A stretch of 64,000 nt of DNA, from contig FJOG01000069.1 in NCBI GenBank assembly GCA_900073065.1, positions 1 to 64,000 of the forward strand. Reading direction: 5' to 3'. The translations under genes and the position numbers were made by a program. The notes beneath the pieces are model-generated. The model did not search any database, had not been told where the DNA came from, and was given only the letters and a program-made list of their open reading frames with translations. The number at the start of each line of letters is the position of its first letter. Position 1 is the first letter of the stretch. Origin of the DNA: Phialocephala subalpina. Taxonomy: Eukaryota > Ascomycota > Leotiomycetes > Helotiales > Mollisiaceae. This document shows, one piece after another, positions 47,619-58,778 of this stretch.

Positions 47619-48293
47619 GTAAATTTATTAGTTCGGAACAACAGGTATACTTGGGGTGATTGAGGTCGTAGGTTAGCTGGTAATTGGTTAATTGGCCCCA
47701 AAGGTAGCAGTATAATATATTACTTAGCAACTATGAAGTCTTTTCCAAGTCTTCCTTCTATATTTCTCAAAATCCGTGGCAAGCAACGGTTTATAGCAAC
47801 TTCTTTAACCAGGCTTAGCAGATCCGCTTCAATCTCCCGTTCACCCGCGGCGATATCAAATAGTATGTATCGACACCCCACGCTGCAATTTCTAGATCTT
47901 CGACCTGGTTTGCGATCGTCAAACATATCAAAAATTTATTCTCTTTTTATATTTATATTTATATTTCAACTGCATGAGAAACACTTCAAATAGTCTCGCG
48001 CCAAATATACAATCTTCATGCATTTCTCCCCACGATCACGTGCAGACAAACCGAGAACTTGGAGAGTGTTTTGTTTCTATATATCATCAATTCGTAACAC
48101 ACCAACTAGGTACATATCCAAGGTATCTATCCATCTACATCTAACCCTATATCTGCATCTTTCTAAACCAAACACCAATCCAATAAGAGAAAACATTACC
48201 AATTAATGGCAACCGGGTATCAAACTTAAAACGAAAACAAAAACTCAAATCAAAACCTTAACTTCAGCCTCAAAACTTCCCCGCACCTCAACC
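47619..48293. other. intergenic between convergent genes
   Basis: About 675 bp between the 3' ends of the GH35 and GH76 genes. It contains an AT-rich run (TTTATATTTATATTTATA near 47946). No gene is seen. Confidence 0.4.
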
Positions 48294-49521
48294 TCAGCTC
48301 ACAGCCGCCGCACCAACAATAGCATCCAACGCACTACTCTGCGTCTGGATCGTCGCCGTCCCACTCGGCCCACTCCACACCAACCCCAACTGATTATCAA
48401 CCTGATCATCCGCCCAAATAGCATTAGCATTAGTTGTAAGGAAGTTAACGAATAATGTCTTCGTAGCCGCTGGGAGGACGGTTGCGCGATTGACGAGGAA
48501 TTGGATGTTGCGTCCAAAGACACCTTTGAATTGCTCTTCGTCGGCGTCGCATCCTGTTGCTTCGCATGGCTCGTGTAAGATACCGTTCGCGTCGGTGAGA
48601 GCGGAGATGGCGGCTGTGGCGATTGTGTTGGCTAGCTCGTTGTATTTTGAGTCTCCGGTTGACCAGGTGAGTTCTGCGAGGCCGGAGAGGAGGATGCCTT
48701 GGTTGTAGGAAAAGACGTAGTTGCCGTCATTTTTGCAAGTGGAGAGAACGAGACCGTTGTTGATTGTGTTGTCGGAGTTTATTAATCCGGAGTTGATGAA
48801 CCAGGTGTAGGCTTTTAGGGCTTCCGCGAAGTAGTATCCTTGACTTGGGGTGGAAGGGCGACGGTTGGCGAGTTTGGCGGCTGCGGTGAGGTAGAGTTCG
48901 TTTTCTACTGCGCCGACGCCGGTATGTGCTTTGTCCCACCTGTTTCTCTTGTTAGTATTCGAGTTTATTCACGTGATGAAAGGAGACTTACCAGAGACCA
49001 CCGCAAGGTGAAGTACCCCAAGCAGATTTCGCGTCCTCAAAAATGGCGGCTGCGGTATCGAGATATGTCTCCTGACCCGTAACATCGTAGACTTGGATCC
49101 AAGCCAATGCCCACCATAACTCATCATCGTAGAACCCGTTCAAGAACCCAGCAAAGGTGCTTGGAGCTTTCGCCAATGTGGTTGGAAAGACAGTGGCGGT
49201 GACTCCAGTTGCGTAGGAAGGGAAGTATTGTTGGAAGTCGGCGAGCATGGTGATTGCGTTTGCGGAGTCCCACCAGGCGTTTGACCAGAGGCCGTTGGCG
49301 GCGCTGTACCAGGTCATCATTTGGTTGATGCCTGCTACTGCGTAGGAAATGTATTGTGTTTGTGTGGCTCGGGAGTGGAGACCGGTTGAAGAAAGTTCTG
49401 AGAGTTGGTGCCATGAAGGATTGGGTGAGGTTTCTGGCTGAGCGACTGGGTGAGGTAGAGCATTGGAAATAGCAATAGATGCAGTGAGAACTGCAAGCGT
49501 ACGAGGTAGTGAGAAGAACAT
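48294..49521 (-). CDS. GH76 alpha-1,6-mannanase, secreted
   Basis: Two exons: 48992-49521 and 48294-48939, with a 52-bp intron. The product has 391 residues. A signal peptide covers residues 1-20 (LAVLTASIAISNA). GH76 blocks: NGLWSNAWWDSANAI, GFYDDELWWALAW with the two catalytic Asp at about 132-133, GLWWDKAHTG across the splice, and FSYNQGILLSGLAEL. No GPI-attachment tail is evident, unlike yeast Dcw1/Dfg5, so the enzyme is probably secreted free. It cleaves alpha-1,6-mannan backbones of fungal wall glycoproteins, in wall remodelling or mannan use. It faces the GH35 gene tail-to-tail. Confidence 0.9.
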
Positions 49522-50914
49522 CTTGAATTAATCACGTGCTGATCTAAAAAGAACGGACGAACCTGACAGAACTGATGGAAAATCAACAGACTTCTGGACT
49601 ACACAAAAAGGAGGCATCATGAAATACTTATACGAAGCCAACAAGACCCAACAACACACCTCACCTCAATCTTACCTGCCTGCAAGCAACGACATGGCAT
49701 TGTTTTGGGAAATCATCACAATTGGCATGGCCCCTCTAAGATCCAGGGGTGCGGAAGCTCCTCCCATACCACATCGTAATTGGCTGAATTGGGCCAAATC
49801 ACCAGAAATTGTTCGGTTTCGCATGAAGGACAGGGGAAAACTTCCGAGTAGCGAGGCGCCAGCAGACGTCAAAAACAACTCGTTCGCCCATTCTGCCAGC
49901 ACCCCCACATAAGACAGGGTAAAGGCGCATAAGATGTCATCTCGTTCGGTCCTCGGCGGGGGCTGACTCTTTTTTAGGAAGCGTTGTGACTTGGTGAGAT
50001 GTTGTTTCTGGATCTGGACTTCCGGATTTGCAACATCCTTAATTTTTGGAATGGAGAGAGGAATTCCCAAAAGGGGCGGAATGGAGCAGGGCCTGGTGGG
50101 CCGTGAATGATCGACGTGTTCCTGCAGGAGTCTGGCCTGGCATTTCAACGGCATATCCAAGTTCGTTGTGGTACGTGCGATGATGTGCAAACATGATCGT
50201 GCTGGGCAAAGCGTGGCGGTCTGGATTTCTTGACGATGTTTTTCAAAGATGACATGCGTGGTGATGCGAATAGCTGTCGACTCACAACGTGGTGCCATAC
50301 ACCATACTGCTGATGGCCTATATCTGGCGGCGATATAGATCGCCAAGGTGAGAACATGAAACGCGAAAGAACGAATTGAGGAAAGCCGCCCGTGATGTGG
50401 CACGGTTCGTTGGCAACAACCTGCTCAGCCTTATGCTATATTTGGACCATTAAGATCGCGAGGCTAGGTATAGTGATGGAAAAAGTTGGCGGTCTGGAAT
50501 GAAGCCTTGTTCATGTGATGTTTTCAAGTATTTTGACAACAGATCAATTTTGTTTCTTGAGTTATCAAGATTGATGTTGAATTTGACTTTGCATTTCTGC
50601 GCTATGAGGTCGTCTAGGGGATCGCCAGGTTCGGCAAGCGTTCTCGACCTCCCCATGCCGAATCGGGTCGGATCCCACTTTCGTTCGCATTTTGAAGTCT
50701 GACATTCACGCCCTGCGAGTGCATCTTCCCTTGTACAAATCCTGAAGTCACTCTGTCACTCTCATTTCACAGCTGCCATCCTCTCAGGCAGACTCAAACG
50801 GATCTACTCATCTTCGGAGTCTTGGTTGTTCCAGATCGTACGACACGTGCATCGCCTTCTCTCGAGGAGATTTTTCGTATCGAAGTACCCAGTCACGCTT
50901 CTCTCTCATTCACG
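49522..50914. other. intergenic, about 1.4 kb
   Basis: Divergent region between the GH76 and P5C reductase genes. A 243-codon minus frame (49672-50403) is open but shows no domain and has skewed composition; I do not call it. No repeat is seen. Confidence 0.4.
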
Positions 50915-51972
50915 ATGGCAACAAATGGCACCAGCCCGCTCACGGGCCAAACACTAGCAATCATTGGCTGTGGTATGCGAACCTCCCTTATTCCTCCCCT
51001 TCATCCCTACCCCGCCTCCGCTCCGCCCCTCTTCACCTCGGAGCCTTTCCGACTTCATCCCATCTCATCCCAAAATACAATTAAACTTCTCACAATTACA
51101 TCAAGCTTAACTAACATGTCCCAGGGACCATGGCTTCAGCCATCCTCTCAGGCGTTCTCGATGCCTGTGCCGCATCCCAAGCCAAAGGAGACGAGCCTAG
51201 AATATCTCGCTTCATTGCAACGGTCAATAGCGAAGGATCGGCTGCGGGTCTCCGAAAACGCTTTGGTGATCGTCTTGAGGTGCTGCAAGGATCTGGAGTT
51301 AACGTAAAAGCTATGAAGAAGGCTGATATTGTGCTCTGGGCTTTTAAGCCTTACATGGTTGACTTGGTCCTTCGGAATCCAGGAGTGAAAGATGCCTTGG
51401 TGGGAAAGTTGATCATCAGTGTCTTGGTAGGCTCTCCAGTGCACAAGCTCAAGGCTGCCATCTTTGGAGAAGAATATTCAGAGAAGGACTATGGCAGCAT
51501 TTACATCAAGAGAGCAATGATGAACATAGCCGCCGAATTCGGCGCAAGCATGACAGTCATCGAGACGATACCTGGCATCCCAGAACACTTCAACGAGATT
51601 ACGGATTGGATATTCCTCCAGTGCGGAAAGATCCAACCCGTCGCACCAGAGCTCTACGACATCGGCGGGGTCATGGCCGGAGCTTCTGGCGCCCTGCTCT
51701 CAGTCGCGTTCGACGGGATGCTCGACGGCGCCGTGAAAGAAGGGCTCAAGCGAGCCGATGCGAAAAAAATACTCACTCAAGCTCTTATCAGTCTTGCGAC
51801 GCTGTTGGAGAATGGGGAACATCCTGCGATGTTGAGGGAGAAGTTCTCGAGTCCGAAGGGAACGACTATTGATGGGTTGGTGTCGTTGGAAGAGGATAGG
51901 GCGAGGTGGGCGTTTGGGAGGGCGGTTGGGGCTGCTACGAAGAGGAGTAAGGAGATTGGGGAGCAGAAGTGA
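50915..51972 (+). CDS. pyrroline-5-carboxylate reductase
   Basis: Two exons: 50915-50972 and 51125-51972. The product has 301 residues. The intron is 152 bp, long and pyrimidine-rich. The splice restores the dinucleotide-binding loop LAIIGCG/TMASAI (residues 14-25). ADIVLWAFKPY, KLIISVLVGSP, MMNIAAEFGASMTVI and DIGGVMAGASGALLSVAFDGMLDG are the classic ProC blocks, the last forming the dimer and substrate site. It reduces pyrroline-5-carboxylate to proline with NAD(P)H in the cytosol, the last step of proline synthesis (yeast Pro3). Confidence 0.94.
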
Positions 51973-52753
51973 GGTTGGAGAGGTAGAACTTGCTTTTTCG
52001 TGTTGTGAGTTGCGATAACTTGCGAGTTCATGGCGATAGACATAGAGTTCGGTTTAGCGGGGATAGAGATCCTAGATTCGCAAGTTTGCGAGAAGCATAG
52101 AGCTTTGAGAATTATCCACTTCCTCGCTGTTTTTTCCGATATCCTTTGACTACGAAGTTTGTATTGTTCACGTGAAACTTTGTGTTGATGTGCATATGCT
52201 AGTTCGGACTTTGGAAACTTTTGTTTGCACGTCTAGCTCTCGCGCTCACCCTCGCTTGTAGCTCATTTCAAACCCTTCCTGATCCCTCTCAGGTTCGGAA
52301 CAAATTGTTTGTCCAATCTTAATAGAAAGTGATCAGATACTAGCAGGCTATTTTGGATTGCTATCCTAAGCTTTGTGAGGAAGAATAAAGGCTGATGTTG
52401 AGGGGATGTTGGTGGTCGCAAGACGTTGCTCTGGGTCACGTGCATTGTGTGACTGCCCCTGAAGAGGTCGAGGACTTGGCAAAGCAAGGAGAACAATAGA
52501 ATGAAAGCGAATACACATAGATTTCCTGATCTGAGGATAATAATTTCTTGTAGTATTGCCCCATTCTATATTCTCATATCTCCTCTACACCGTACGACTA
52601 AACACACCCACCTGATTGACATTCATCAGTAAGAGACTCACAACACCTTCATTCCTGCTTCCCATTCCCACTCTCAAAATAAACCCTAGAATAATTCAAA
52701 AAGTTGATATTATGGTGATAATGCGATCCCTTCCCCTTCCCCCCTCCATTTCC
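51973..52753. other. intergenic between convergent genes
   Basis: About 780 bp between the P5C reductase and CorA-like genes. No gene or repeat recognised. Confidence 0.4.
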
Positions 52754-54486
52754 TCAATCTTCCTCTTCAAGAGGCAAGTCTTTTGTCTCACCACTAGCTT
52801 GGCGGCTTTCTTTCTCATAAATACGTTCTTGCCATACCCACCAGATACGCCATATGAGCATGGTGAGGAGGGTTAGGGGAATGGTTACTGCCCAGTAGAT
52901 CCAGAACTTGGGTGAGACGATTGGGTCGGATGATGAGGAGGGGGAGGAAGTGGAGGAGGACCAGGTGAACATTAACATGCTGAATAGTGTCTGTGCTGGA
53001 ATGTGAGCATGCATCGGAACTTGAGAGGCGTCTTATAGAGGAGTGCGGGGTAATGAAAGAGAAGCTTACAGCAACATAAGTTCCAGGCAGAAAGACGGTC
53101 GTAATCAGTGCCAACGTCTTCATGGCACTAGAGTCGCGAGCACTCGAAACTGCGATCTTGGCGTTGATCGAGTTGTCGATTTGAGCGATGTAAGAGTAGA
53201 GCTGTTGGTTTCAGCATCTCCACACGTCGAGCACAGGGTCAATTTCAACATACCACATTGATTTGCGACTGTACCCTTTCCTTCAATGCCCTCACAAGCC
53301 CCTTAAAGTTTTTCGCATCGCTTCTCATAAACTGGATCATCTCCAAGATCTCACTGTCCTTCTCAACTTTCAGCTGGTACAGCTCGTCAGCGACACTCTC
53401 CAGCCAATCATTGCAGTCCGAAGTCCATTCCACGACCCGTTCGAAGAAAATGATCTCCGCCATCAGAGTATGCATGTATTTTGTCAAATCCCGAATCTTC
53501 TCCCTGGGAATGCTTTCCGGTAGAACGCTCGTCTCTTTCGTCCTCACTGTTCTGCCAGCAAACACAACTCCGGTCTGACGCTCGAGGTCAACGACTTGAT
53601 CATCCAGATCCCACGCGAAAAGATGCGACCGAATCCGGTAGTTGTAGACAAGGAGAATAGGAAGAAAAAGAGGATGAGTCCACTGCTCAACACAAGATTT
53701 CAGATGCGCGATGATCTGAGAGGACTGAGTGATCTCGAAAGGATCATTTGGCAAGCGTAGATGGGCATAATCGAGGTGACGAGCAGTTGGTGTCCGACCC
53801 AGTGGTTGATGCCACAATGAGTTTCGCATTGTTGGGAGGACAGTGTGTAAATATGAGCCATGGATGAGCGCCGTTGTGATCTTCGTTACGGGGTCATATG
53901 ACATGGAGAGGGCGTAGTTGGCGATAGGCATTTTTTGGGCAACTTTCATCGTCAAGCATAGTCGTCGGCCTTCGCTCGAATCATCACTAGCTGGGGTCAG
54001 ATGCTTGGAGTAGCTTCCTTGATAGCTGAAGATGGATTCTAGGGTCGAGTTTGGGAGATGGAGATCTCTTTCTACAGCGAGGTAGGACTCTTTGCTCATA
54101 CCAAATCCCGGAGGACGGTAATCTGTTCTGTCACAGAACAGGAGTCTGATGGAACCCTCGAGGACTGCATGAGCAGTCGGTGATGAAAATACTGCGAACT
54201 CATCCTGAATTCTTGTCAGCGAGTTGGATATTTTCTGCACCAGATACTGACCTTCTGGTCGAGCCAATCCTGGACTTGCCCATCTTCGATGACGATGTGT
54301 CTGAAGTTGGACTCGTCGCACGTATCAACCTAAATTGAACATTAGCGCCGAGATACTCAACCTCGAAAGAGTCCAACATACTCCTTGATATTTCCAGGCC
54401 TCCAGCACGTAAATATCGCTAGTCACCGCCTCATTCGCGTAGAACCTCGCGATGTCGAGAAGCTCATCGCGGTGAGCTTTGAACAT
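52754..54486 (-). CDS. CorA-like transporter, fungal type
   Basis: Five exons: 54382-54486, 54252-54329, 53254-54204, 53070-53201 and 52754-52990. All junctions are GT-AG and the product has 500 residues. The long soluble N-terminus ends with coiled-coil-like helices (EIIFFERVVEW, ALKERVQSQINVLYSYIAQ). Then comes the first membrane block AMKTLALITTVFLPGTYVA and a second at WIYWAVTIPLTLLTMLIWRIWW, the two-helix C-terminus of CorA-type proteins. The GMN signature of true Mg2+ channels is not seen after helix 1 (VATLFSMLMFTW instead), which is usual for this fungal subgroup, so ion selectivity is uncertain. The C-terminal tail is acidic (LPLEEED). Confidence 0.82.
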
Positions 54487-55180
54487 GCTGAGGGGCTACC
54501 GGACGCTGTTCTAATGTTTGCTGCATCGCAAAGGAGAAGCGAGAGGTTCCCAACTGAGAAATGAGGTCCGAATGATACCGCTGAAATGCAAGCCACAGGA
54601 CAAGGTCCTGAAGCGAGTCGAATCATGCAACTGACAGGGGTTGTCAATATATCTTCACTTCGAGAAAATTGGACTCCGAAACCCTTGCTGTTGAAGGATA
54701 ACATGTGTCTTGATCTTCAGAAGGCGAAGAAATTATTTCGGGAGGAAATGGCAAGCTTAAAAAAGAGAAGGTGTGCTCAAAAATAACTAATTTCAAGCTC
54801 AGTGTCCCACCATGGTCAGGTTCTTGGGCTAGTTGCGCTGACCCGCTGACAGCTGAAATATTCCCCAAACCTACCGGGATCAGATATAACGCATTTAATC
54901 CAAGATAAAACAGGTAGGAGCCTACATTCTACCATCTTGTACAGTACAAATGCTTGATGAGATTCGATGAAGCAAAGGAGAGGAGGGTGAAAGGTCGAAG
55001 CGGGACAAGTCAACCACAAGCGGGAAAAACCCCGCACTTGCATTTGCTTGAGAGCTCACCTGAGCTTTACCCCACTGACGAGCTTCAAATCCCGAACCCA
55101 TTCTTCAATCACCTTCTCTCTGTCCTCTTTCTTTCTTCGCACATTAACAGACAATTGAGTGCTTCAGATCAATTGACAAA
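54487..55180. other. divergent intergenic region
   Basis: Between the start of the CorA-like gene and the nitrilase start codon. Both promoters must lie here. No element is recognised. Confidence 0.4.
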
Positions 55181-56441
55181 ATGGCACAAACCCTCCGCCT
55201 AGCAGTCTCCCAATCCCATACCCTCTCAACAACACCCCTCACCCTCCGAGCCCTCGAATCAACAACCCAAACTGCAGCCACCAAATCAATCGACCTAATC
55301 CTCTTCCCCGAAGCCTACCTCGGCGGATACCCACGCACAGCAACCTTCGGCGCCGCAGTCGGGGCTCGAAAGCCTGAAGGTCGAGAGCAATTTCTGCATT
55401 ATTTCAAAGACGCGGTTGATCTTGGAGATACACCGGAAGGAGCGGGGAAGAAATGGGTTGATGGGGAGTTAGAGGGTGGGAGGAAGAGAGGGGATGGGAC
55501 GAGAGAGGAACTGGAGAGGGTGGCGAGGGAGACGGGCGTTTTTATCGTGACTGGGCTGGTGGAGAGGTGTGCGGGGACGTTGTATTGTGCTGTGGTTTAT
55601 GTTTGTCCTAGGCTGGGGGTTGTGGGGAAGAGGAGGAAGGTTATGCCAGTGAGTACAAATGTCAATTGGAGTATGGCAGATAGTTTGGGACATTAGCTGA
55701 TGATGAAATGTTTGCAGACTGGTAGTGAACGTCTGATCTGGGGTCAAGGCCAGCCTTCCTCTCTGCGAGCGGTTACGACTACGATTAAGGGTGTCAAGCT
55801 CACGCTGGCATCTGCAATTTGCTGGGAGAACTATATGCCACTTCTGCGACACTCCTTGTACAGCCAAAACGTCAATCTATACCTGGCACCCACGGCAGAT
55901 GCGAGGGATACTTGGCTGCCATTGATGAGGACAATTGCTTGCGAAGGACGCTGCGTGGTGTTGAGTGCGAATCAATGCATGACGAAGTCGAATCTGCCAG
56001 CTTGGATAACGGGAGAGAAGAGTGATGAACCACATACGAATGGGCACAGCAGCTTTCCTACGAAGCTCAGACGTAAATCGACAATCACGGAGGATGGACA
56101 TGAGATTGTTCTAGCTTCTCCTCACGAGAAGGAGAATGCTTCTTTGGATGCAATAGAAGAAAAGCCACATGCAGATGAGTTCGTGTGTAGAGGAGGATCT
56201 TGTATTATCTCCCCTCTAGGAGAGGTTATTGCTGGACCTCTATGGGATGATGAGAATGGTTTGTTGACAGTGGATATTGATTTTGATGACTGTTTACGAG
56301 GGAGGTTGGATTTGGATGTTGGTGGAAGCTATTCGAGGTGAGTCTCGCAATCTCGGGAATTGAAAGTATACTGACTCACTTTTTAGGAATGACTCCTTCA
56401 AGCTGACAGTTGAGGGTCTCGATTTAAGTCCTCCGCCGTGA
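55181..56441 (+). CDS. nitrilase-family carbon-nitrogen hydrolase
   Basis: Three exons: 55181-55648, 55718-56337 and 56387-56441. The product has 380 residues. The catalytic triad is complete: Glu in [13 protein letters not shown] (about residue 48), Lys in GKRRKVMP (end of exon 1) and Cys in [12 protein letters not shown]. Those surroundings ([19 protein letters not shown]) are typical of aliphatic/aromatic nitrilases and cyanide hydratases rather than amidases. It hydrolyses nitriles to acids and ammonia; the exact nitrile is unknown. A lysine- and serine-rich insertion of about 60 residues ([16 protein letters not shown] onward) separates the core from the C-terminal [19 protein letters not shown] block; it looks like a surface loop. 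Confidence 0.9.
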
Positions 56442-56559
56442 ATATACCTGATTGTGTTATTGGTCTTAATTCTGACCCCTCTTATCCCGACAATGTCTGT
56501 CTCTCAAAGTGTTATCTAGTCATGGCTTGAAAGTTCCACGCTTAACAAGACATTGGTGA

Positions 56560-57462
56560 TCACCGAGCAAACGCTCGCCTGCTCTTAACAATCACCAAGA
56601 ACTCACACCCATCCGGCAAGTTTCCGAACGGCCATTTGACGCCCTTACCCTCAAGCAACCTCAGCGCCTCCTCTGGTTCTCCATGATCAACCCAAAATCC
56701 CGTGTCAGCACAAGATACAATTCCGGCCTCGGTCTTGCCATCCCCATTCGCGCACCTTTCCCCTGATCTATTCTCCTCTTCAAACAATGTCCCACGCACT
56801 TTCGCACATCTGACATACTCCACAGGACAACTTTCCATCATCTTCCTCGCTTGTTCCTTTATGTACATCAAATCATCCTGGACCCTTTCGCGATCCAATC
56901 CCTGCCCAAACACCGACAATACAGCGGACAAAGCGAAAGGGTGGGATGAGAGGATTCCCACCCCGCGAATCCCCTCATTCCAGTGAGTGTATTTCACGGT
57001 ATCTAGCAGTTGTTTCGCAATTCCCTGGCTCCTGTATTCTCGATGAACGCACAGTTGCGTGATCCAGAGATGGGTTTCTAGGTGATTGTCCGAGTCGTCG
57101 GAAGAATCGGGATCGAATGCTGTCCAGGTTGTTGCGAAGACGTGGCCGACTAGCTTCCCTGTCTCCTCTTCTATCATTCTCACATAAAGGTTCGCACCTC
57201 CAGGTGGTATGATCGCTTCTTTCAGTCTTTTTGGGGACATCTTTACTCTGCTTCCTATTTAAAGGGTCTTCTTAGTGATTGTCCCAAAAGAGGAAGGTGA
57301 TCCATGTGAGTTACCTGGCGTTTTCCCTATCTTGGAGGTGGCGAGAGGACTCCATATGCCGTAGTTCTGGCTGAAGAATGAGGCTGCCTCGGAGAGCCAG
57401 TCATCGTCTACTGGGCCGGGCCCTGTCCATATCTCTGTTCGGAAGTGCGAGGAGGCTGCCAT
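56560..57462 (-). CDS. GNAT-family N-acetyltransferase
   Basis: Two exons: 57315-57462 and 56560-57245, with a 69-bp intron. The product has 277 residues. The join IGKTP/VKMSPKRLKEAI keeps the frame by using the AG 5 bases before AAAGATG. LWITQLCVHREYRSQGIAKQ at about 120-139 is the acetyl-CoA pyrophosphate-binding motif A (RxxGxA form). It is followed by a strand and helix typical of GNAT folds. Substrate unknown; such proteins acetylate small amines, antibiotics or proteins. It is tail-to-tail with the nitrilase, 118 bp apart. Confidence 0.85.
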
Positions 57463-58778
57463 GGCGGAGAGTGTGTGTTTGGATTTGGGAGATTGGGTGG
57501 GATGGTGTGGATGATAGCAATATCATTTGGGTGTGCTGGTCTGGGTTGAAATTCAGAAGTGACTCATTGTTCCCGCCTCCCGCAGTGCTTCTTCCTTGAA
57601 TAGCAGGAGCGAGAGCGCGAGAACAGTGCAGGTAAATGCTTCGATATCCTGGATGACGACTTAGTTATGCCTCACTTTGATCTGAATTAAGAGTCCTGAC
57701 CAGTGAGGGGACATTGGAGCTCGCTTGATCGTGTTCGATGCCACAGCAATCTTCCAGCAACGACTGAACATTTACATGTGATCTCGAAGCCGTCATACAT
57801 GTACGAACGGTAGAAATGCTCATAATATCGCTTGATATTCAGTGATACACAGAAACCTCTCCTCGAACTGGAAGGTGGTAGGGGGTCACGTGCATAGATA
57901 AATCTTACCTGAGGCCCAGCCACCTTCATTTCTCATCTTCAGGAAATCTCAACCATCAAAAGCTTCAGTGCCGACCCTCATTTGACACACGGGACTCCCG
58001 CACCCGACTCCAATTCCACGTGGCCTGTTCAGCTGAAAATTGCAGCTATCAGTTTCTGTTTGCCGAGTCGCGTTCAGATTCAGAAGACCCCTCAAACGCT
58101 ATTCGCGAATCGGCTCCAGGCCATTGCGCGTCATGTCGATTGCCGATAGTTCTGCAGCTAGAGATGTAGTTGATCAGGATCATCGGTTTTCAAATGTCAG
58201 AACAAGGGACTAGAGATCAAGGCACGAGGAAGACTCTGACGTCAAGGGAAAAGTTTCTTAGAGGTTGGGTTTGAGTTTGGGGGGAAAATTGAAGCAGCTG
58301 AAGAGAAGGGTCGAGACTCTCGTGCGCCTCACTTGGCTGCTGAAATTTGAAGCTTTCCAACGTCCCAGCCACAGCCACCGAAGCCCTTTGGTTGTCGCAA
58401 TTCCCCATAGCCGATTTGTCGCTCCAGCGCTTCGACGGCACGTCTGATCAAATCTGGTCAAGTCGTTCTTCAAGTCTCCACAAAGTCCACCAAACGGTCC
58501 AACCGCACCCTGAGACGATCTTTAGCCTTCCTGCAAGCCACAGCGGGGATGACGATAGTCTCTTGGTGATCTTCATCTCTACCAACTTTTCGTTTGCGGT
58601 GGAAATTACAGCTTGGTTAGCTTCAGCTGCCATGATCTTGCTGTTGTGATAACTTCCTTGTTGATATCTTGATATACATACTCACATGCCCTCCATTGGC
58701 ATCAGGAAGCGACCGAGTTACATTATATCCCAGGATTTGTAGACGCGTGCTTGAACGCGTCTGTGTCGCACAGTCAAG
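57463..58778. other. divergent intergenic region, about 1.3 kb
   Basis: Between the GNAT gene and the CSC1-like gene. Short frames on both strands show no signature. No repeats recognised. Confidence 0.4.

Noticed and set aside
49672..50403. 243-codon minus-strand open frame
   Set aside because: No domain or family sequence, skewed composition, and no plausible splice partners; probably chance.
52754..54486. True Mg2+-selective CorA channel
   Set aside because: The GMN motif after the first membrane helix is not present, so only CorA-like is claimed.
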